A stretch of 19,448 nt of DNA from Myxococcales bacterium (GTDB lineage Bacteria; Myxococcota; Myxococcia; Myxococcales; Myxococcaceae): assembly GCA_003153055.1 (NCBI GenBank), contig PMBV01000205.1, forward strand, positions 1 through 19,448. The letters run 5' to 3'. Under the pieces are notes generated by a model. The model was not told the DNA's origin. It saw nothing but the letters and a program-made list of their open reading frames with translations, and did not search any database. Shown in pieces: positions 15,315 through 19,448 of this stretch (within the stretch, counting starts at the first letter, position 1; every line of letters starts with the position of its first letter). Position numbers and translations under genes: made by a program.

Positions 15315-16466
15315 TCATCGCCCGGGTCCGCGACCATGCGGAAGGCCGGTGTCGCCGAGTGAGCGGTCCACCTGGACCACCACTCGCGTCACATTGGGGA
15401 GTCTCCGGGCGGCGGCCCACCCGCGAGTGCCGGGGGGATTGCGATCGGCCGAGACGGCCAGGAGCCTGACCGGCTCCAGCGGCTCGCGGAGGCGCTCCCC
15501 CACCACCGCGCCTCGAAGGCGATCCCCCTCAGCCTCGAAGAGTACGGCACTCGCCAGCCGCATCTTGCTGGCCCGGACCGCGTCGCTGACCGCCGCCAGC
15601 CATCGCCGCATGACCTGCGAGTCCGACGCGTCGACCTCGAAGGGAACCTCGACGCGGACCAGGCCCTCTGACCTGACCGCGTTCGCCGTATTCCTCGCCG
15701 CGTCGGCGGGGTCCCAGAAGGGCCGGGGGTCCTCGCGCTCGTGGACGATCGCTCCGAGGACGAAAGCCGCGGCGGCGAGGCCGTCAGGCCAGTCGGTCCC
15801 CTGGACCGTCCAGACGTCCGTGGCCGGCGACCCCGGCTCGCGCTCCCGCCGGAGCTCGACCTCTGGCGCCAAAAAAGGCACCTCGTCGATCTCGTGTGGC
15901 CCCTGAACACTCTGGAGCGCCTTGAGGAGCCGCCTCGACTCGGCCTTGGTGGGGACCGCCTCTTCGGCGGCGCGGGTGAAGGTGCCGACGGCCCAGGACC
16001 TGGTGAAGAGCTCGGGGTGGGGCAGCTCGATGCCGGGCGCCTTCAGCTCGACCCCCTCGACCCACAGCAACTCCAGTCGTAGGCTCGACCTCGCCTTGGG
16101 CGCCATCGGATCGGCCAGTCGCTCCTCGACGCTCTGGCCCAGGGCAACCAGCTCCTTCACCGACAGCCTCGACTGACCCAGGATGGAGGCGACGAGGTAG
16201 CCCGGGGTCGAACCTTCGGGCCCGTAGACCTCGATGGACGATTCTTTGATGAGCTTGAGACCCGGCGATGCCTTGAGCAGCGCCTCGGCGGTCAGCAGGA
16301 AGGAAGTCCGGCTGCCGGAGTAGGAGCGCATTCCAAAGACCGCGCTCCTCGGCTTTTCGGGTTGGTCGGTGAGGATGGTCGTATCTCTATGGACGCAGGA
16401 CGGGAGAGCGCACCCGGTCGCCAGCAGAACGGCGGCGATGAGGCATGTCCGCCAGCGAACGGGCAT
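15315..16466 (-). CDS. Paralogous lipoprotein, copy A (intact, 383 aa, first in array)
   Basis: The start is the shared methionine at 16464-16466 (MPVRWR); the open frame continues to 16727 without protein-like sequence. The lipoprotein signal ends in LLATGC with C19. Family blocks are RSYSGSR, RLSVKELVALGQSVEER, GPHEI, DWPDGLAAAA, ARNTA and RGAVVGERL. It has the same length as copy E, and both end in RSLG...G.GP.R, so A and E form one subfamily. As the first gene of the array it probably follows the promoter, in the 241-nt spacer shared with the divergent diguanylate cyclase. The 21 nt beyond its stop (15294-15314) still resemble the end of the phospholipase gene that overlaps copy E, hinting that A once abutted a lipase gene. 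Function unknown; candidate immunity lipoprotein. Confidence 0.85.
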   Translation of the reverse strand: MPVRWRTCLIAAVLLATGCALPSCVHRDTTILTDQPEKPRSAVFGMRSYSGSRTSFLLTAEALLKASPGLKLIKESSIEVYGPEGSTPGYLVASILGQSRLSVKELVALGQSVEERLADPMAPKARSSLRLELLWVEGVELKAPGIELPHPELFTRSWAVGTFTRAAEEAVPTKAESRRLLKALQSVQGPHEIDEVPFLAPEVELRREREPGSPATDVWTVQGTDWPDGLAAAAFVLGAIVHEREDPRPFWDPADAARNTANAVRSEGLVRVEVPFEVDASDSQVMRRWLAAVSDAVRASKMRLASAVLFEAEGDRLRGAVVGERLREPLEPVRLLAVSADRNPPGTRGWAAARRLPNVTRVVVQVDRSLGDTGLPHGRGPGR

Positions 16467-16496
16467 CAAGGGACCGAGCGTCCTATACCCCGTGTC

Positions 16497-16514
16497 GCTT
16501 CGGCATGCCGGAGC
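16497..16514. promoter_or_regulatory. 18-nt palindrome upstream of the lipoprotein array
   Basis: GCTTCGGCATGCCGGAGC is a palindrome apart from one T/G pair, with a perfect 10-nt core CGGCATGCCG. It is centred 40 nt upstream of the copy A start, next to a TATAGG-like element read on the minus strand (about 16482-16487). It could be an operator for the array. No matching -35 box is evident. Confidence 0.35.
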
Positions 16515-16557
16515 GGGTCTCCCCTGACATGCTGCACGAAAGGAAGTCCTGGAGAGG

Positions 16558-16573
16558 GGGTGTAAACACACCC
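16558..16573. promoter_or_regulatory. Small inverted repeat in the divergent spacer
   Basis: GGGTGT-AAAC-ACACCC forms a 6-bp dyad in the spacer between copy A and the diguanylate cyclase gene. It could be a second operator or a hairpin; there is no further support. Confidence 0.25.
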
Positions 16574-16707
16574 GGCGACGAACCGCAATGGGTTGGAAAC
16601 ACGGCTGGCCCAACGAATGCAATGGTTCGCTGCCGGAGTCGCTGTGCTGGATAACCTGACCACCTCGTACGACGCCAGCACAGTTCTTTCCCACGCGGTG
16701 TCCGCCT

Positions 16708-18435
16708 ATGTCGAACACCCCTGACACCCAGAGCCTGCTGACTCACGACGACCGCTCGCGCTTCTGCCGCGAAGTCCTCCAGCTCAGCCCTGACCCGGTG
16801 TTTCTCATCGAAGTCACCGAGGGCGGGCGCCTCTGCCTCAAGGAGTTGAACCCCGCCGCGGAGCGAGCGCTCGGGCTTCCCGGCTACGCGCTTCTCGGCA
16901 TGGACCTCGATGAGATCGCCGCCGGCCGCCCGGGGCCGGACACCGATGCGTCCATGCGACAGGTCATCGACCAGTGTCGGCGATGCATCGAAGGCCGCGA
17001 CCCTCTGGACTTCGAAGGCTCGCTGAACCTCGCCCCTGGGGTCGAGCGCCGCGACTACGAGGTGCGTCTGATCCCGATTCCCGAGGCGGGAAGGATCAAC
17101 CGCATCATCGCCATCGGTCACGACGTCACCGAGCGGAAGCGCGCGGAGGAACTGCTGCGCCAGCGCGAAGCGGAGTTCAGGACGCTGGCCGAGAACATGC
17201 CTGACAACCTGGTCCGCTACGACCGTGAGTGCCGAGTCACCTATTCCAATCCCCAGCACGCCCGGGCCATCGGCGTGCCCGCGTCCGCCTTGCTCGGCAC
17301 GTCCATCACCCAACCCGTCTCGCCCACCGTGGCTGGAATGGAAGAATACGCGAAGACGCTACAGCGCGTCCTGGTCACTGGCGCTCCCAGCGAGACCGAG
17401 TTGATCGTGAGCCTGCCCGGTCAGCAGCCGGAGATCCACCACCTGCTCACGGTGCCCGAACGCGACGGTGACGGGCGCGTCGTCGGCGCGCTGTCGATCG
17501 GGCGAGACATCACCGAGCGGAAGCGGGCGGAGGCGAGCCTGCGCATGGCGGCCAGCGTGTTCGACACCGCGCTGGAAGGCATCACCATCACCGATCCGTC
17601 TGGTGTCATACTGGATGTCAACAAGGCCTTCACACGCATCACCGGGTACTCCCGAGACGCGGCGATCGGGAAGAAGCCGAACATGCTCCGCTCCGGCCAC
17701 CACGGCAGGGAGTTCTACGCTGCCATGTGGACGGCCCTGCGCAACTCCGGCACCTGGTCGGGGGAGATCGTCAACCGGCACTTCGACGGGGAAGTCTTCA
17801 CCGAGTACCTGTCGATCTCCGCCGTCCGCGACGGCAACGGCGCCGTGGTGCATTTCGTCGGCATCTTCTCGGACATCAGCCGCTCGAAGCAGCACGAAGC
17901 GCGGCTGGAGCACTTGGCCCACCACGACACGCTGACCGGTCTCCCCAACCGTGTCCTTTTGGCCGATCGCCTGGGGCAAGCCATCGCCCAGTCGGTCCGC
18001 TCGGGGAAGATCCTCGCGGTGTTCTTCCTCGACCTCGACGGCTTCAAGCCCATCAACGACACGCACGGGCACGGCGTCGGAGACCGCACGCTCATCGAGC
18101 TGGGAAAGCGCATGGCCAAGACGCTGCGCGCCAGCGACACCGTCGCGCGGGTCGGCGGCGACGAGTTCGTCATGCTGCTGCCGGGGCTCTCCAGCGCTGA
18201 GGAGTGTGAGGCCTCGGCGAGCCGACTGCTGGCCGCGATCGCCAAGCCGATCCAGGTCGACGGGCATGAGCTGTCCCTCACCGCCTCCATCGGCATCGCC
18301 CGGCATCCGCGCGACGCCGAAGATGCCGACACGCTCCTGCGCTGCGCCGACAAAGCGATGTATGCCGCCAAGCAGACGGGGCGAAACAGGTTCGTGCTCT
18401 GGGCCGCCAAGAAGGGGAAGAGCCCGGGTGGCTGA
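16708..18435 (+). CDS. PAS-domain diguanylate cyclase (GGDEF)
   Basis: This 575-residue soluble protein has three PAS-like sensor domains, about 22-140, 153-270 and 279-393. The first two end in the DVTERKRAE / DITERKRAE linker typical of PAS-PAC units. A GGDEF domain (about 405-568) follows, with HHDTLTGLPNR, the metal-binding FFLDLDGFK and an intact active site GGDEF (483-487). The product-inhibition I-site RxxD (RASD, 474-477) lies exactly five residues upstream. It should convert 2 GTP to cyclic di-GMP under feedback control. There is no EAL domain and no membrane segment. The ATG at 16708 lacks a clear Shine-Dalgarno sequence. It is divergent from the lipoprotein array and converges on glpK (8-nt gap). 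The sensed ligand is unknown; no haem- or flavin-binding motif is obvious. Confidence 0.92.
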   Translation: MSNTPDTQSLLTHDDRSRFCREVLQLSPDPVFLIEVTEGGRLCLKELNPAAERALGLPGYALLGMDLDEIAAGRPGPDTDASMRQVIDQCRRCIEGRDPLDFEGSLNLAPGVERRDYEVRLIPIPEAGRINRIIAIGHDVTERKRAEELLRQREAEFRTLAENMPDNLVRYDRECRVTYSNPQHARAIGVPASALLGTSITQPVSPTVAGMEEYAKTLQRVLVTGAPSETELIVSLPGQQPEIHHLLTVPERDGDGRVVGALSIGRDITERKRAEASLRMAASVFDTALEGITITDPSGVILDVNKAFTRITGYSRDAAIGKKPNMLRSGHHGREFYAAMWTALRNSGTWSGEIVNRHFDGEVFTEYLSISAVRDGNGAVVHFVGIFSDISRSKQHEARLEHLAHHDTLTGLPNRVLLADRLGQAIAQSVRSGKILAVFFLDLDGFKPINDTHGHGVGDRTLIELGKRMAKTLRASDTVARVGGDEFVMLLPGLSSAEECEASASRLLAAIAKPIQVDGHELSLTASIGIARHPRDAEDADTLLRCADKAMYAAKQTGRNRFVLWAAKKGKSPGG

Positions 18436-18443
18436 GGGCTTCG

Positions 18444-19448
18444 TCAGGCCCGCTTCACCGCCTCACGCCACTTCCCCAGGTGGCGAGCGCGCACCTCTTC
18501 GCTCATCTTCGGCTTGAAGATGCGGTCGGCCCGCCACGCCTTGCGGATGTCCTCCGGGCTCTTCCAGAAGCCGACGCCCAGACCGGCGAGGAAGGCCGCC
18601 CCGAGGCTCGTCGTCTCGATGTTCTTCGGCCGCACGACGTTGGTGCCGAGAATGTCCGCCTGGAACTGCATGAGAAGCTCGTTTCGCACCGCGCCCCCGT
18701 CGACCTTGAACGCGGGAATGTCCTTCCCCGAGTCGAGCTTCATCGCCTCGGCGAGGTCCTGGATCTGCAACGCCATGCCCTCGAGCACGGCGCGGGCCAG
18801 GTGCCCCTTGGTGGTGGAGCGATCGATGCCCCCGAAGAGCCCGCGGGCGTCCGGTCTCCAGTGCGGCGCCCCGAGCCCTGCCAGGGCCGGCACGAAGACG
18901 ACGGCGCCGGTGTCCTTCACGGTCTTCGCCAGCGCCTCGACGTCCTCCGCCTTCTTGATGAGCCCCAGCCCGTCCCGGAGCCACTGCACCGCCGCTCCGG
19001 CGATGAAGGAAGAGCCCTCGAGCGCGTAGGTCGTCTTGTCTCCCAGTCGCCACGCCACCGTCGACAACAGGCCCGACTTCGAGGCCACCGGCGCCGAGCC
19101 CACGTTCATCAAGAGGAAGGCGCCCGTGCCGTAGGTGCACTTCGACTCGCCCGGCTCGAAGCACGCCTGGCCGAACAGGGCCGCCTGTTGGTCGCCCGCC
19201 ATGCCCGCCACCGGCACCCCATCGGGGAGCGACTTCATGCCTCGGGTGAGGCCGTAGAGCTCCGACGAGCCGGCCACTCGAGGGAGAATCGCCCGGGGCA
19301 CGTCGAACAGCTCGAGGAGACTGTCGTCCCAGGCGAGCGTCTCGAGGCCGAGCAAGAGCGTGCGACTCGCATTCGAGACATCGGTGACGTGGGCGGCGTG
19401 GCCCGTCATCTGGTAGACGAGCCAGGTGTCGATGGTGCCGAAGGCGAG
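18444..19448 (-). CDS. glpK: Glycerol kinase, C-terminal two thirds (5' end outside window)
   Basis: The frame is open to the window edge, so the gene starts outside; 334 residues are visible of a family norm near 500. The segment begins inside the conserved FGTIDTWLVYQMTG motif and continues with DVSNASRT, AGDQQAALFGQ, the nucleotide-binding TYGTGAFLLMN, ALEGSSFIAGAAVQW, PALAGLGAPHW and KVDGGAVRNELLMQFQAD...TSLGAA. These are diagnostic of FGGY-family glycerol kinase, which phosphorylates glycerol to sn-glycerol 3-phosphate with ATP in the cytoplasm. The stop is TGA 18444-18446, 8 nt from the stop of the convergent diguanylate cyclase. Partner genes (glpF, glpD) are not in view. The position beside a phospholipase-bearing region is probably coincidental. 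Confidence 0.95.
   Translation of the reverse strand, partial: LAFGTIDTWLVYQMTGHAAHVTDVSNASRTLLLGLETLAWDDSLLELFDVPRAILPRVAGSSELYGLTRGMKSLPDGVPVAGMAGDQQAALFGQACFEPGESKCTYGTGAFLLMNVGSAPVASKSGLLSTVAWRLGDKTTYALEGSSFIAGAAVQWLRDGLGLIKKAEDVEALAKTVKDTGAVVFVPALAGLGAPHWRPDARGLFGGIDRSTTKGHLARAVLEGMALQIQDLAEAMKLDSGKDIPAFKVDGGAVRNELLMQFQADILGTNVVRPKNIETTSLGAAFLAGLGVGFWKSPEDIRKAWRADRIFKPKMSEEVRARHLGKWREAVKRA

Noticed and set aside
11295..16466. CRISPR array or transposon-based explanation for the repeats
   Set aside because: The repeats are gene-sized coding paralogs with no regular short repeat-spacer pattern, no transposase and no terminal inverted repeats.
11295..16466. Sel1-repeat identity for the lipoproteins, as in known PldB immunity proteins
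   Set aside because: No periodic A..LG..Y..G-type repeats are visible in any copy.

Overview
This is a high-GC bacterial window with strong third-position GC bias. Long false open frames therefore lie opposite nearly every real gene. The mix of genes suggests a Myxococcota-like (myxobacterial) chromosome: a hybrid histidine kinase, a eukaryote-like P-type ATPase, a terpene synthase, LysM-like/peptidoglycan-binding proteins and a phospholipase D. The taxon is an inference; no rRNA or other marker gene is present.

Layout. The left edge (1-231) holds the C-terminal PDZ end of an HtrA-like protease. Next is a deoxyhypusine-synthase-like enzyme (432-1400, +). A five-gene minus-strand run follows, read right to left: LysM-like/peptidoglycan-binding protein (8357-7704), class I terpene synthase (7679-6735), membrane hybrid histidine kinase (6668-4932), tandem universal stress protein (4917-4084) and a Na,K-ATPase-like (P2C) cation ATPase (4087-1445). 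The last three are tightly packed (14-nt gap, then a 4-nt overlap). They look like a sensor / Usp / cation-pump unit, reminiscent in parts of KdpD-KdpFABC but built from a different pump class.

The most interesting part is 7704-16466. Divergent from the peptidoglycan-binding gene, a small acidic-tailed beta-domain protein (8407-8850) is translationally coupled to an 830-residue phospholipase D with two HKD motifs and eukaryote-like PLD signatures (8850-11342). Converging on it is a minus-strand array of paralogous predicted lipoproteins: copies A (16466-15315), B (remnant, 15262-15134), C (14906-13797), D (pseudogene with three frameshifts, 13797-12665) and E (12446-11295). Copy E overlaps the 3' end of the PLD gene by 48 nt. 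The array shows gene-conversion tracts, duplicated leader modules, an inverted 28-nt fragment and debris of other genes between copies. By analogy with Tle5-type type VI lipase effectors and their tandem envelope immunity proteins, I propose an antibacterial phospholipase with a decaying poly-immunity array. I do not recognise the lipoprotein family, and no secretion-machine gene lies in the window.

The right side holds a three-sensor-domain diguanylate cyclase (16708-18435, +), divergent from the array across a 241-nt spacer with an 18-nt palindrome. It converges on the C-terminal two thirds of glycerol kinase (18444-19448, -), which runs off the edge.
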